Assembly (NCBI RefSeq): GCF_013423785.1
Contig: NZ_CP058952.1
Location: 682,001-746,000 of the forward strand
Length of the DNA stretch: 64,000 nucleotides
Direction: 5' to 3'
Origin: Chitinibacter fontanus
GTDB lineage: Bacteria; Pseudomonadota; Gammaproteobacteria; Burkholderiales; Chitinibacteraceae
In this document: positions 18,520 to 26,893 of the stretch, piece by piece
Layout of the letters: every line of letters begins with the position of its first letter
Numbering within the stretch: the first letter of the stretch is position 1
The notes under the pieces: generated by a model
The model's database searches: none
Told to the model about the DNA's origin: nothing
What the model saw: only the letters and a program-made list of their open reading frames with translations
Program-made: the position numbers and the translations under genes

Positions 18520-19050
18520 TTAAACCGTGGCCAATTCGGCCAAGGGCAACACGCGGATCGGATTATCTTTAACCGCCAGATTGGCCCACAGCCAATTGAG
18601 ATGCGCGACCAATTGCTCCCCATTGGCGTGCGGGCGATCTTTGCTGGTGTGCGCATCGCTCACGACCGTCACCATATACCCTAGGGAGGCAGCACGTCGT
18701 AGCGTTGTATCGACGCAGAAGTCAGACGCATACCCCGTGATCCACAGCGCGTCGATATTCAACGCATTGAGCGTGGATTGCAATTGGGTCGCGAGAAAAC
18801 TATCGGCGGATTCTTTGGCAATTACGTGATCGTCAGCTAAACGCGCCAAACCCGGGTGCAATTCCCACGCGGGCGAGCCCTGCGGCAAATCGGCTTCATG
18901 GTGCTGGATAAAAATCACCGGCATCTGCCGCTGCCGCGCCAACGCAATCATGGCATTAATCTGCGCCAAGGTTTGCGCGCCACGCGTTGCGGGTGGCGTC
19001 GATTCGATTAAACCATATTGAAAATCAATGACCAGCAAAGCAGTTGCCAT
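18520..19050 (-). CDS. Isochorismatase-family cysteine hydrolase
   Basis: A 176-aa alpha/beta cysteine hydrolase. The triad is visible as Asp9 (LLVIDFQ), Lys79 (VIAKES) and Cys112 (SDFCVDTT), with the usual cis-peptide region before the Cys. Relatives include nicotinamidases, N-carbamoylsarcosine amidases and isochorismatases; substrate cannot be assigned. It starts six bases after the nucleotidyltransferase gene and 46 bases before the GH3 gene, so co-transcription is likely. Confidence 0.85.
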   Translation of the reverse strand: MATALLVIDFQYGLIESTPPATRGAQTLAQINAMIALARQRQMPVIFIQHHEADLPQGSPAWELHPGLARLADDHVIAKESADSFLATQLQSTLNALNIDALWITGYASDFCVDTTLRRAASLGYMVTVVSDAHTSKDRPHANGEQLVAHLNWLWANLAVKDNPIRVLPLAELATV

Positions 19051-19056
19051 ATGAAA

Positions 19057-19527
19057 TTATTCCAACGATTTGTTTAAAAATCGTTCAAGTAGTTTTCGAT
19101 CTACTACATGCTTTTCTTCGGGTGAGTCAGCTAATAACTCGAGCAGAGTATTTGTCGATGCAAGCTTAACTGCTGTTTTCCCTACACGGACAACATGAGC
19201 ATCTACCCAGTTTTGCTCAAAGTAAAAACCATTTTTTGGAGTCAAAAAATCAGCACAAAACTCGTTGGTCTTGATTGGGAGTTGGACATTTGGAAATGTT
19301 AAGCGGTGGGCGTCAAAGTTCGGGGGGATCCCATGAAGTTGCAACACTTTTAAAACAGCTTTAGCCGTTTCAATCGTTGGCTCCAATAAAATATCCAGAT
19401 CGTTAAATACGCGCGATGGGATGTAGAAATTAACAGCTACGCCGCCAATAACCAGAAATCGAGCCCCAAAACCAACAAGGGACTCGATTAATTTCTGATT
19501 ACCATTTGGAACAATTAAGTATTGCAA
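19057..19527 (-). CDS. AT-rich minimal nucleotidyltransferase-like protein
   Basis: A 156-aa protein with a nucleotidyltransferase fold signature: GGVAV (28-32), then Arg39, the Asp43-x-Asp45 pair in NDLDILLEP, and a third acidic residue Asp93 in CADFLTP. This arrangement resembles AbiEii/MNT and DUF6036-like proteins. The function is unknown; AMP-transfer to a partner is a possibility. The start is a TTG three bases after the gltX stop with no Shine-Dalgarno, so it is uncertain; translation may re-initiate from gltX. In 19081-19320 I counted about 41% G+C, clearly below the flanking genes, which suggests recent acquisition. No antitoxin-like partner is adjacent. Confidence 0.65.
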   Translation of the reverse strand: MQYLIVPNGNQKLIESLVGFGARFLVIGGVAVNFYIPSRVFNDLDILLEPTIETAKAVLKVLQLHGIPPNFDAHRLTFPNVQLPIKTNEFCADFLTPKNGFYFEQNWVDAHVVRVGKTAVKLASTNTLLELLADSPEEKHVVDRKLLERFLNKSLE

Positions 19528-19530
19528 CGT

Positions 19531-20919
19531 TTAAGCCGTCAAACGACGCAATACTTCTTCACGGCCGATCAGCGCCAGCACCGCATCCACCGATGGCGTG
19601 TTGGTGATGCCGCAGACTTTAGCGCGCAATGGCATACCCACTTGCGGCATTTTCACACCTTGCTCTTTCACAAACTCTTTGATGAAAGCACCAATCGTCG
19701 CGGCATCCCAGTTTTCCAGTTTGGCTGCTTCTGCGGCAAATACTTTCAGGCGCTCTTCCGACTCAGGGTCGAGGTGTTTTTCGACGATTTCAGCCGTTGG
19801 CGTGAGTGGCTGGTAGAAATACTCAGCCTGATCGGCCATTTCCACCAAGGTCTGGCAACGATCTTTCAACAAAGTGCATACATCAGCGAGTGCGGGGCCA
19901 CCCTCGGTGTGAATGCCTTTATCAGCCAAGAAGCCCGCCACACGAGCCGCAAGTCGTGCTGGATCAGCAGCCTTGATGTATTGCGCATTGGTCCACAGCA
20001 ATTTGTCGCGATCCATCCGGCTTGGGCTGCCGCTAACGTCTTTCAGATCGAACCATTCTACAAATTGTTCCAGCGAGAAAATCTCGTCGTCGCCATGACC
20101 CCAACCCAAACGTGCCAGATAATTGAGCAGCGCTTCAGGCAGGAAACCTTGCGTATCGTAATCGACCACCGACACCGCATCGCGGCGTTTGGAGAGTTTC
20201 ACGCCTTGATCGTTGTTGATCATTGGCAGGTGCGCAAACACCGGCACCGGCACGCCCATCGCTTCGTAGATCACTATCTGGCGTGGCGTGTTATTCACAT
20301 GGTCGTCGCCACGAATCACATGGCTGATGCGCATGTCGGCGTCGTCCACCACCACACAGAAATTATATGTTGGGGTGCCGTCTGGACGAGCGATGATCAA
20401 ATCGTCCAATTCAGCATGGCCAATTTCGATGCGACCTTTCACTTGGTCTTCCCACACCACCGAGCCACCGATTGGCGTTTTGAAACGCACGACGGGTTTG
20501 ATATCGGCCGGAATGGCTGGCAAAGTTTTGCCTTCTTCTGGGCGCCAAGTGCGATCGTAACGCGGTTTTTCGCCTTTGGCCTCAGCCGCCGCGCGTTGCG
20601 CTTCGAGCTCTTCCTTGCTGCAATAGCAGTAATAAGCAGTGCCATTAGCCAGCAATTGAGCAATAACTTCTTTGTAGCGATCCATCCGTTGCATTTGGTA
20701 GAACGGGCCTTCGTCGTAGCCCATATTCACCCAGTGCATACCATCCAAAATGGCCGCGACCGATTCAGGCGTTGAGCGCTCCAAGTCGGTGTCTTCAATC
20801 CGCAGAATAAACTGGCCGCCATGTTTCTTGGCATAAGCCCAAGAAAACAGCGCAGTGCGAACGCCGCCAATGTGCAGCAAACCAGTTGGGGAAGGAGCAA
20901 AACGGGTACGTACGGTCAT
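19531..20919 (-). CDS. gltX: Glutamyl-tRNA synthetase
   Basis: A class I aminoacyl-tRNA synthetase of 462 aa that charges tRNA-Glu. [14 protein letters not shown] at the N terminus contains the HIGH-like motif (16-19), and VKLSKRRDA near 240 is the KMSKS-equivalent. The C-terminal anticodon-binding region is complete. An in-frame extension to 21000 is open but lies before the conserved [10 protein letters not shown] start, so 20919 is chosen. It heads a tight minus-strand series with the nucleotidyltransferase, cysteine hydrolase and GH3 genes. Confidence 0.96.
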   Translation of the reverse strand: MTVRTRFAPSPTGLLHIGGVRTALFSWAYAKKHGGQFILRIEDTDLERSTPESVAAILDGMHWVNMGYDEGPFYQMQRMDRYKEVIAQLLANGTAYYCYCSKEELEAQRAAAEAKGEKPRYDRTWRPEEGKTLPAIPADIKPVVRFKTPIGGSVVWEDQVKGRIEIGHAELDDLIIARPDGTPTYNFCVVVDDADMRISHVIRGDDHVNNTPRQIVIYEAMGVPVPVFAHLPMINNDQGVKLSKRRDAVSVVDYDTQGFLPEALLNYLARLGWGHGDDEIFSLEQFVEWFDLKDVSGSPSRMDRDKLLWTNAQYIKAADPARLAARVAGFLADKGIHTEGGPALADVCTLLKDRCQTLVEMADQAEYFYQPLTPTAEIVEKHLDPESEERLKVFAAEAAKLENWDAATIGAFIKEFVKEQGVKMPQVGMPLRAKVCGITNTPSVDAVLALIGREEVLRRLTA

Positions 20920-20991
20920 GGATGTTAAGTCCGGCAAATGCGAAAGCGCTATTGTACCGTAAATGCCCAAAAACTCAGACTCATCAACGAC

Positions 20992-21024
20992 AAAGGCCAA
21001 TACACCCTAGATGTATTGGCCTTT
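20992..21024 (-). terminator. Hairpin between mltF and gltX
   Basis: AAAGGCCAATACA (20992-21004) and TGTATTGGCCTTT (21012-21024) pair perfectly over 13 bp. It lies after mltF on the minus strand and before gltX. The T-run is short, so it may be a weak terminator. A single GGGTATTGC copy (21057-21049 on the minus strand) lies next to it, at the mltF end. Confidence 0.6.
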
Positions 21025-21058
21025 CGATCAGACCACAATTAGGTTAGTAAGCAATACC

Positions 21059-22516
21059 CTACCAAGCTGCGGCTAGCTTCTCTACCGCCATCGGGTTCAG
21101 TACGCTATTGATTTCCAATTGCAGGTTTTCTGGGTTATGCACCACCACCGAGTCAGATGGCATCGGCAGCACAGTTTTGCTCGGAGGTTGAAAACGCGCC
21201 AAGATGTCGTAATACGATTGCAGGCTTTCGACAAAAATCACCGGCTCGCCACCACGGGCATAGCCATATTTCAGCGTGCTGAAGTATTCGGGCTTGCGCA
21301 GCAAAGGCAATACCGATTTCACATCGGCCCAGCTATTGGGGTCTTTCTTCATTCGCACCGCGAGGGTACGCGCGTCGATCAAATGGCCCATGCCGACATT
21401 GTACGCAGCCAGTGCCAGCCAGGTACGATCAGGCTCAGGCGCACGATCAGCCAACGTTTCTTTGAGCAATTGAATGTATTTGGCGCCACCGATGATGCTT
21501 TCATACGGGTTAGTGCGGTCAACATTCATGCGCTCGGCAGTTTCATTGGTCAGCATCATAATGCCGCGCACACCGGTGGGTGATACTGCTTCCGGATTCC
21601 AGTGTGATTCTTGATAAGAGAGTGCCGCCAGCAAGCGCCAATCTAGGCCGGTGCGGTTTTCTGCTTCCTGAAACCAGTTTTTAAAGCGCGGCAAAGTCGA
21701 CTGGATACGCCCCAAATAGGCCAGCGCATCGAGTTGATCTACCCGATTCACATGCCCGTAGTAGCGATCGAGCAAGCGGCGCATGCTGCCATCGGCCATT
21801 TGCTGCTGGAAAAAACCGCCAATCAGAATTTGCAGCTGCACATCGTTATCTGGCATGGCCCAAGCCAGCTGCTGGGCGCTGTCGATTTGGCTGGAAGTGG
21901 CAATATTTGGATAATAATTTTGCGCCACTTCGGCCGCGTGCGAGTCAACCAGTGCAAAATCAAGTTTGCCTTGTGAGACTTGCTCGATCAGCGATTCGCT
22001 ATCACCATTATCGGCCACTTGCCAAGTCAAGCCGGGGGATTTGAGTTTCATCTTGTTGAGCGCGCCAACGTACTGCGGCAAAGTGCTCAGCGTAGATAAC
22101 CCTTCGGTGAGTGCTTTCAATGCAGTGCTTTCACTGGTTTTTGAGCTAAAGACCAAGGTTGCATTGACGTTTTGATAACTAGCGCCGTAAATCAGCCCAG
22201 CGTTTTCATCGCGTGGGCCACCAACGGCCAAATGCGCCTCGCGCCGTTTGAGGCGTTCAAGCATTTCGGTGTAGTTACTGCTCACCAAAAACCGTACTTT
22301 CAGATTATTTTTTTGCGCAAATTGAGTCACCAAATCGTACTCAAGTCCTGCGTAATCACCCGCCGCATTTACATACAAAGCAGTCGGGCCATTTTGCACC
22401 AACACCACGAGTTCTTTGGTTTCTGCCCACGGCAATACCTGTTGCGCACGGGTCTGATCCGACTCGCCACAACCAAATAATAAGAACGTAGATAGCGCGA
22501 CCAAAAATCTCTTCAT
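21059..22516 (-). CDS. mltF: Membrane-bound lytic transglycosylase F
   Basis: A 485-aa outer-membrane-anchored murein lytic transglycosylase. The N terminus MKRFLVALSTFLLFGC is a lipoprotein signal with Cys16 as the lipidation site. An amino-acid-binding-protein-like (SBP3) domain follows (about 30-260), then a family 1 lytic transglycosylase domain (about 280-430). Its catalytic Glu is near residue 302 in LSYQESHWNP, with TGVRGIMMLT as the following signature. LALAAYNVGMGH is also typical. The start at 22516 is chosen because it restores the lipobox spacing; the frame is open for 14 more codons. The 219 bases upstream are A/T-rich and hold no gene. Confidence 0.93.
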   Translation of the reverse strand: MKRFLVALSTFLLFGCGESDQTRAQQVLPWAETKELVVLVQNGPTALYVNAAGDYAGLEYDLVTQFAQKNNLKVRFLVSSNYTEMLERLKRREAHLAVGGPRDENAGLIYGASYQNVNATLVFSSKTSESTALKALTEGLSTLSTLPQYVGALNKMKLKSPGLTWQVADNGDSESLIEQVSQGKLDFALVDSHAAEVAQNYYPNIATSSQIDSAQQLAWAMPDNDVQLQILIGGFFQQQMADGSMRRLLDRYYGHVNRVDQLDALAYLGRIQSTLPRFKNWFQEAENRTGLDWRLLAALSYQESHWNPEAVSPTGVRGIMMLTNETAERMNVDRTNPYESIIGGAKYIQLLKETLADRAPEPDRTWLALAAYNVGMGHLIDARTLAVRMKKDPNSWADVKSVLPLLRKPEYFSTLKYGYARGGEPVIFVESLQSYYDILARFQPPSKTVLPMPSDSVVVHNPENLQLEINSVLNPMAVEKLAAAW

Positions 22517-22777
22517 GCCGATCCAATAACTGTAAGAATGTGCGCATTGTGCCTGCATCTCATTGAAACGACAAACAAAAAATAAAATTAGCCAATTAGA
22601 AACAGCTAATATTTAAGCAAACTCAGCACATAAAAACAGCATTCCCCCTCAATTTCTTTCACAAAAAAAACTTAATTTGTTAGAAAAAAATCGAAAAAGG
22701 CATAAAGGATTTTTGGGTTAAATCGCAAAAAATCTCAACGACAACCGGCAAGAATACCTGAGGAGAATCTAGTGATT

Positions 22778-23653
22778 TCAGCAAAGCAGGTACATTTTTA
22801 AGCGCACACTATCTGATTTTTGCTCAATCAGATCGAGCGCCGTTTTTTGCTGACAATTCTGTAATTCTGGATCCGCGTGGTAAGCCATCAGCAATTCAAG
22901 CAAACGCCCCGTCCCCGCCTCGGCGGCAAAGTGCAGCGCGCTCATTCCTTGCTGATCTTGCGCATTAACGGCGGCCCCTAATCGTAATAAAGCACCCGCA
23001 GCGGATACTCGTCCACGACGCACTGCGTGCATTAACGGTGTCATCCCAGCAAAATCAAGCGCATTCAGATCTGCACCATGCTGAATGATCTCTTCGAGCA
23101 CGCTCACCAGATCGTGAGCAGCAAGCCAATGAATGGCCTGACAGCCATATTCATCGACCACAGCCACTGCTGCCCGTGCTTTAAGTAATGTCATGATCAA
23201 TTCACGATGCCCATAGCGAGCGGCCCACCATAACATGGTCAAGCCCTGCTGATCGGCGGACTCGATATACACGCCATGACTAAGCGCTTGAAGAATCAGA
23301 TCCAGCTCACCAGCTTTTGCCGCTTCGATTAATCGGGGAATTTCATAGGTTGCCAGCTCAGCACGCAACTCATCCGTGGCCAGCTCATTTTCGCTCCAGA
23401 TGCCACTCACTTCCTTGGGCGGAAATAACTGATTGTGCCGACTTTGTATCATGAACAACTCATGCATTACCTCAGGGCTAAAGCCTTGGCGTGATCCACG
23501 TCGGTCAAAAAACAAATCGTTCAGGAAAATATCCATGGCTTGCGTTCCCCATAGCTGAGCGACACGTTCAGCCAAATGGGGATACTGGGCCAGAATATGG
23601 TGAGGAACTTCTTCAGGTTTCAATAAACTCTGCAGACGCTGTGTGGTATCCAT
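22778..23653 (-). CDS. Ankyrin-repeat protein
   Basis: A 291-aa protein without signal peptide or membrane segment. The N-terminal roughly 100 residues have no recognised domain. From about 105 to 280 there are about five ankyrin repeats, for example GLTMLWWAARYGHRELIMTL, GMTPLMHAVRRGRVSAAGAL and GMSALHFAAEAGTGRLLELL. Ankyrin repeats mediate protein binding; partner and role are unknown. A strong GGAGGGG lies just before the ATG. It is cytoplasmic. Confidence 0.85.
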   Translation of the reverse strand: MDTTQRLQSLLKPEEVPHHILAQYPHLAERVAQLWGTQAMDIFLNDLFFDRRGSRQGFSPEVMHELFMIQSRHNQLFPPKEVSGIWSENELATDELRAELATYEIPRLIEAAKAGELDLILQALSHGVYIESADQQGLTMLWWAARYGHRELIMTLLKARAAVAVVDEYGCQAIHWLAAHDLVSVLEEIIQHGADLNALDFAGMTPLMHAVRRGRVSAAGALLRLGAAVNAQDQQGMSALHFAAEAGTGRLLELLMAYHADPELQNCQQKTALDLIEQKSDSVRLKMYLLC

Positions 23654-23740
23654 ACTGTCCCCTCCAATAAGGTTTCAGTCTAGATCAGCCAAGAGGAGCT
23701 GCAAGCCCCGAGTGACGGGTGTGCTTGCCAGTGTAGATCG

Positions 23741-23989
23741 CTATTTTTTCGTGCAGTATTTATTAAAGTCGGCTTGCACCACTTGCTGCCGTGCTTTCAT
23801 TTTCTCGATATCGTAGGATTTATTATTGCCACCACTGAGGCGGCGTGAAATCAAACTATCTTCTTTCTGCAGTTTGGCGCAGCGCTCAGCTTCCAGCTTG
23901 GCGAGTTTGGCCGGGTCCGGTTGATAATATTGCTCGGCACTCGCCGTTGCAGCCAGTAGGAGGATGGCCATTCCAAGAGCGATTTTCAT
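23741..23989 (-). CDS. Small periplasmic protein, unknown function
   Basis: An 82-aa protein with a signal peptide (1-18, ending ATASA) and a 64-residue polar, charged mature part containing two Cys (ERCAKLQ and KYCTKK) that could form one disulfide in the periplasm. No family was recognised. It starts three bases after the stop of pabC on the same strand, so it is probably co-transcribed, though its function need not be related. Confidence 0.65.
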   Translation of the reverse strand: MKIALGMAILLLAATASAEQYYQPDPAKLAKLEAERCAKLQKEDSLISRRLSGGNNKSYDIEKMKARQQVVQADFNKYCTKK

Positions 23990-23992
23990 CTG

Positions 23993-24808
23993 TTAATCCT
24001 TCATTGCCAATAAGGTCTCGCGTAAATCGCACTGCAGCGCCGACACCGGCCAGCGCCAGTCATCGAGCGCAACGACGGGCAGCAACCCGGCGAGGCTATT
24101 ACATACCCACAGCGCCTGTGCAGTAGGTAATTGTTCACGTTTAATTTTACATACTGCCGTTGGTACACCTAAGTGCTGCGCAGCCAGCATAGTCATTTCG
24201 CGACATACCCCTGAGACGCCCGATTCAGATAAATCGGGCGTGCACAGCACGCCATCGAGCAGCACCAGCACATTGCTCATCACGCCCTCGATCAAATGAT
24301 CGTCACGGTCAAACATCAAGCCATCAAAAATACTGGGGTCAGACCACTCGCGCCGCGCGAGGATATTTTCTAGCCGATTCAGATGTTTGATGCCTGCCAG
24401 CGCGGGTTGCCAACTGGCGCGCGTTATACAAGTTCTTAGCTTAACGCCCTGCGTGGCCAAGTCGAGCGAATACGCTGGCAATGGCGCAATTTGCACGATA
24501 CGATTGGGTAGTAAATCGACCGGGGCGATATAGCCGCGCGCCGTTTCACCGCGCGTCACAATGATTTTCAGCGTGTGATTATCTGGCGCTAATTGCGCAA
24601 TATCGGCGAGTAAAGTTGCCTCGCTCGGCACGACGATGCCGATTTGTGCGCAATCGTGTACCAGCTTGGCGTAATGCCGCGCCCACCAGATTGGCTCGCC
24701 ATTGAGCACTTTAATCGTGCGAAACACGCCGTCGCCAAATTGCAGGCCACGATCGGCCAGATTAATACTCTCGGCGGGCTGACCATTGACGAGCTTGCGC
24801 AGACTCAT
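23993..24808 (-). CDS. pabC: 4-amino-4-deoxychorismate lyase
   Basis: A PLP fold-type IV enzyme of 271 aa converting aminodeoxychorismate to p-aminobenzoate and pyruvate for folate synthesis. The PLP lysine is Lys141 in AGIKHLNRLEN. The N-terminal RGLQFGDGVFRT and the EGVMSNV segment are typical of PabC. It overlaps the end of pabB by four bases (ATGA), consistent with translational coupling. Fold-type IV also includes IlvE and D-amino-acid transaminases, but linkage to pabB settles the assignment. Confidence 0.92.
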   Translation of the reverse strand: MSLRKLVNGQPAESINLADRGLQFGDGVFRTIKVLNGEPIWWARHYAKLVHDCAQIGIVVPSEATLLADIAQLAPDNHTLKIIVTRGETARGYIAPVDLLPNRIVQIAPLPAYSLDLATQGVKLRTCITRASWQPALAGIKHLNRLENILARREWSDPSIFDGLMFDRDDHLIEGVMSNVLVLLDGVLCTPDLSESGVSGVCREMTMLAAQHLGVPTAVCKIKREQLPTAQALWVCNSLAGLLPVVALDDWRWPVSALQCDLRETLLAMKD

Positions 24809-26172
24809 GCCTGATGATCTCCCAATGCACGCAGCAGGCCGCGCGCTTTATGCCGCGTTTCTTGTAATTCGCGCGCTGGATCAGAGTCAGCCACAATCCC
24901 CGCGCCAGCACGGAAATACAGCTGCGATCCTTGCTGCACAAAAGTGCGAATCAAGATATTGGTGTCCATGCTGCCATCGCGGTTGATGTAACCTAACGAG
25001 CCGGTGTAGGCCAGCCGCGCTCGATCTTCCAGCTCGCGAATAATCTGCATGCAGCGCACTTTCGGGCAGCCGGTAATCGTGCCACCGGGGAATAATGCCC
25101 GGAGCACATCGGCCGCATTAATACCCTCGCGGGTATACGCCCGAATATTAGATTCAATGTGATGTACAAAGGCATACGTCTCAACGGCCATCAACTCGTC
25201 TACTTTCACCGTACCAGGCACGGCAATGCGACCCAGATCATTGCGCTCCAGATCGACCAGCATAATGTGCTCGGCTCGCTCTTTGGGCGTATTGAGCAGG
25301 CGCTCTTCGAGCGCCGCGTCTTCGACCGGATCGAGCGAGCGCGCAAACGTCCCGGCAATCGGGCGGGTTTGCACCACGCCATCGCGCAGGCTGACCAAGC
25401 GCTCGGGCGAGCTGCTCACAATCTGGCCAACGTCATCGCCTAAATTAAGATACGCCGAAAACGGTGCGGGATTGGCGGCACGCAGATGTGCAAACACATC
25501 GAGCGGCGCCCCCTGTGAGAGCGTCACATCCCAGCCGCGCGACAAATTCACCTGAAACACATCGCCGTCATAAATATACTGTTTCGCGCGCTCAGCGCCC
25601 ACGAGAAAAGCCTGCGGCTCATCTTCGGAAATCGCGGCAATGCTCAGCGCAGCTTGCGACCAAGCCACATTGGGGGTGACCAAAGCTTGCAACTGCACCA
25701 ATTGCTCGGCGGTTTCGGCAATCAGCGTGGCTTGCTGCGTTTCGCGTTGCAATAACACCGCCGCCGGGCAACGAATTAAAGCGGCCAGCGGAAAATCACG
25801 GATTGCGCCAGTGACTTGCGTCGCAGCAGTGTGATCAAAGCGTTGCGGCACTGTGGGCTCGAAAGTTTCCAAAAGCTCATAACCGGCGTACAGCAACCAG
25901 CCGCCATGAAAGGGATATTCGCTCGCACTCGGCGCATCGCAGGGAACTGATCGATGCGAAACCGAATCAATTGGTAAGGCCGCCAAGTCAGCAACAAACA
26001 CTGCGCCTTCATCAGCACGATAGGTGCGCTGAGTTTGCGGCAGTGCAAATAAAATATCCCAGCCTTGCGTGCGTGCAGATTGCAGCAAGCTAGGAAAAGC
26101 CTGCGGCTGCGTCGCAGCCAGCGCAATCAAGTCGGGAACAAAATCGAGAGTCGAGGTAAGATACTTAGGCAT
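24805..26172 (-). CDS. pabB: Aminodeoxychorismate synthase component I
   Basis: A chorismate-binding enzyme of about 455 aa. It aminates chorismate at C4 with ammonia from a PabA glutaminase not present here. The C-terminal catalytic domain shows SSSPERLVS, HIMLVDLERNDLGR, FPGGTITGCPK and the ending GAGIVADSDP. The key motif is PIAGT (Ala273) rather than the PIKGT lysine of classical PabB, a feature shared with TrpE. Coupling to pabC supports PabB. The start at MPKYL is chosen because similar proteins begin there; a GTG start at 26205 is possible. Divergent from the lipocalin gene. Confidence 0.85.
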   Translation of the reverse strand: MPKYLTSTLDFVPDLIALAATQPQAFPSLLQSARTQGWDILFALPQTQRTYRADEGAVFVADLAALPIDSVSHRSVPCDAPSASEYPFHGGWLLYAGYELLETFEPTVPQRFDHTAATQVTGAIRDFPLAALIRCPAAVLLQRETQQATLIAETAEQLVQLQALVTPNVAWSQAALSIAAISEDEPQAFLVGAERAKQYIYDGDVFQVNLSRGWDVTLSQGAPLDVFAHLRAANPAPFSAYLNLGDDVGQIVSSSPERLVSLRDGVVQTRPIAGTFARSLDPVEDAALEERLLNTPKERAEHIMLVDLERNDLGRIAVPGTVKVDELMAVETYAFVHHIESNIRAYTREGINAADVLRALFPGGTITGCPKVRCMQIIRELEDRARLAYTGSLGYINRDGSMDTNILIRTFVQQGSQLYFRAGAGIVADSDPARELQETRHKARGLLRALGDHQA

Positions 26173-26277
26173 TTGCGCATTGTAATGGCATTCGGGTGCA
26201 AACACGATATGGCTAAATCCCGCAGCTTGCAGCTTGGCTTCACTTCACGCTAGAGAACGAAAAGGACGCTCAAATTG

Positions 26278-26817
26278 ATGCTCAAAACAATCACTTTATG
26301 CAGCGCGCTGCTGATCAGCAGCGCCAGCTGGGCAGCCGACACGACACCAACGGAGCCAACAGCACCGGTACGCAGCGTGGCGAATGTCGACCTCAACCGC
26401 TATCTGGGTCTATGGTACGAAATCGCGAAATTTCCAATGTATTTCCAGCGCAATTGCGTGGCCGACACCACGGCCAATTACAGCAAAAACCCGGATGGCA
26501 GCGTTAAAGTGATCAATCGTTGTCGCAAGGAATCAGGTGAATTTGATCAGGCCGAAGGCAAAGCGACCGTCGTGGACAACACGCAAAACTCGCAATTGAA
26601 AGTAAGCTTTTTCTGGCCGTTTAAATCGGACTATTGGATTATTGGGCTTGATACTGATTACCAATGGGCTGTAGTCGGCAACCCGAATCGCAAATATCTC
26701 TGGATTTTGTCGCGCACCCCGAGTCTGCCCGAGCCTGCCCTACAAGCAGCCCAGAAAGCGGCCACAGAGCAAGGCTATGATTTACGCCAGCTCGATTACA
26801 CTCAGCAGCAAAAGTAG
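26278..26817 (+). CDS. blc: Secreted lipocalin, Blc-like
   Basis: A 179-aa lipocalin with a signal peptide (about 1-20, ending SASWA). The barrel entry motif LGLWYEIAKFP is followed by CVADTTANYS, the Cys pair common in bacterial lipocalins, and KYLWILSRTP near the end. The family binds lipids such as lysophospholipids at the outer membrane. Unlike E. coli Blc, no lipobox Cys follows the signal, so it is probably soluble in the periplasm. AAGGA lies 11 bases before this ATG; a TTG one codon earlier is better spaced and may be used. Confidence 0.85.
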   Translation: MLKTITLCSALLISSASWAADTTPTEPTAPVRSVANVDLNRYLGLWYEIAKFPMYFQRNCVADTTANYSKNPDGSVKVINRCRKESGEFDQAEGKATVVDNTQNSQLKVSFFWPFKSDYWIIGLDTDYQWAVVGNPNRKYLWILSRTPSLPEPALQAAQKAATEQGYDLRQLDYTQQQK

Positions 26818-26893
26818 CCTCACATACACTGCATAGTAGTATCAATCGGTAGCTCTTTATAAATAAGGGCTACCGGGCAATACGCCTGATAGC

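Noticed and set aside
19522..20775. A 417-codon open frame on the plus strand
   Set aside because: It is antisense to gltX, His/Phe/Trp-rich like a mirror frame, and has no domain.
22756..22799. GAGGAG followed by GTG and a nine-codon frame on the plus strand
   Set aside because: The frame ends after nine codons and overlaps the end of the ankyrin gene; probably chance or an eroded gene start.
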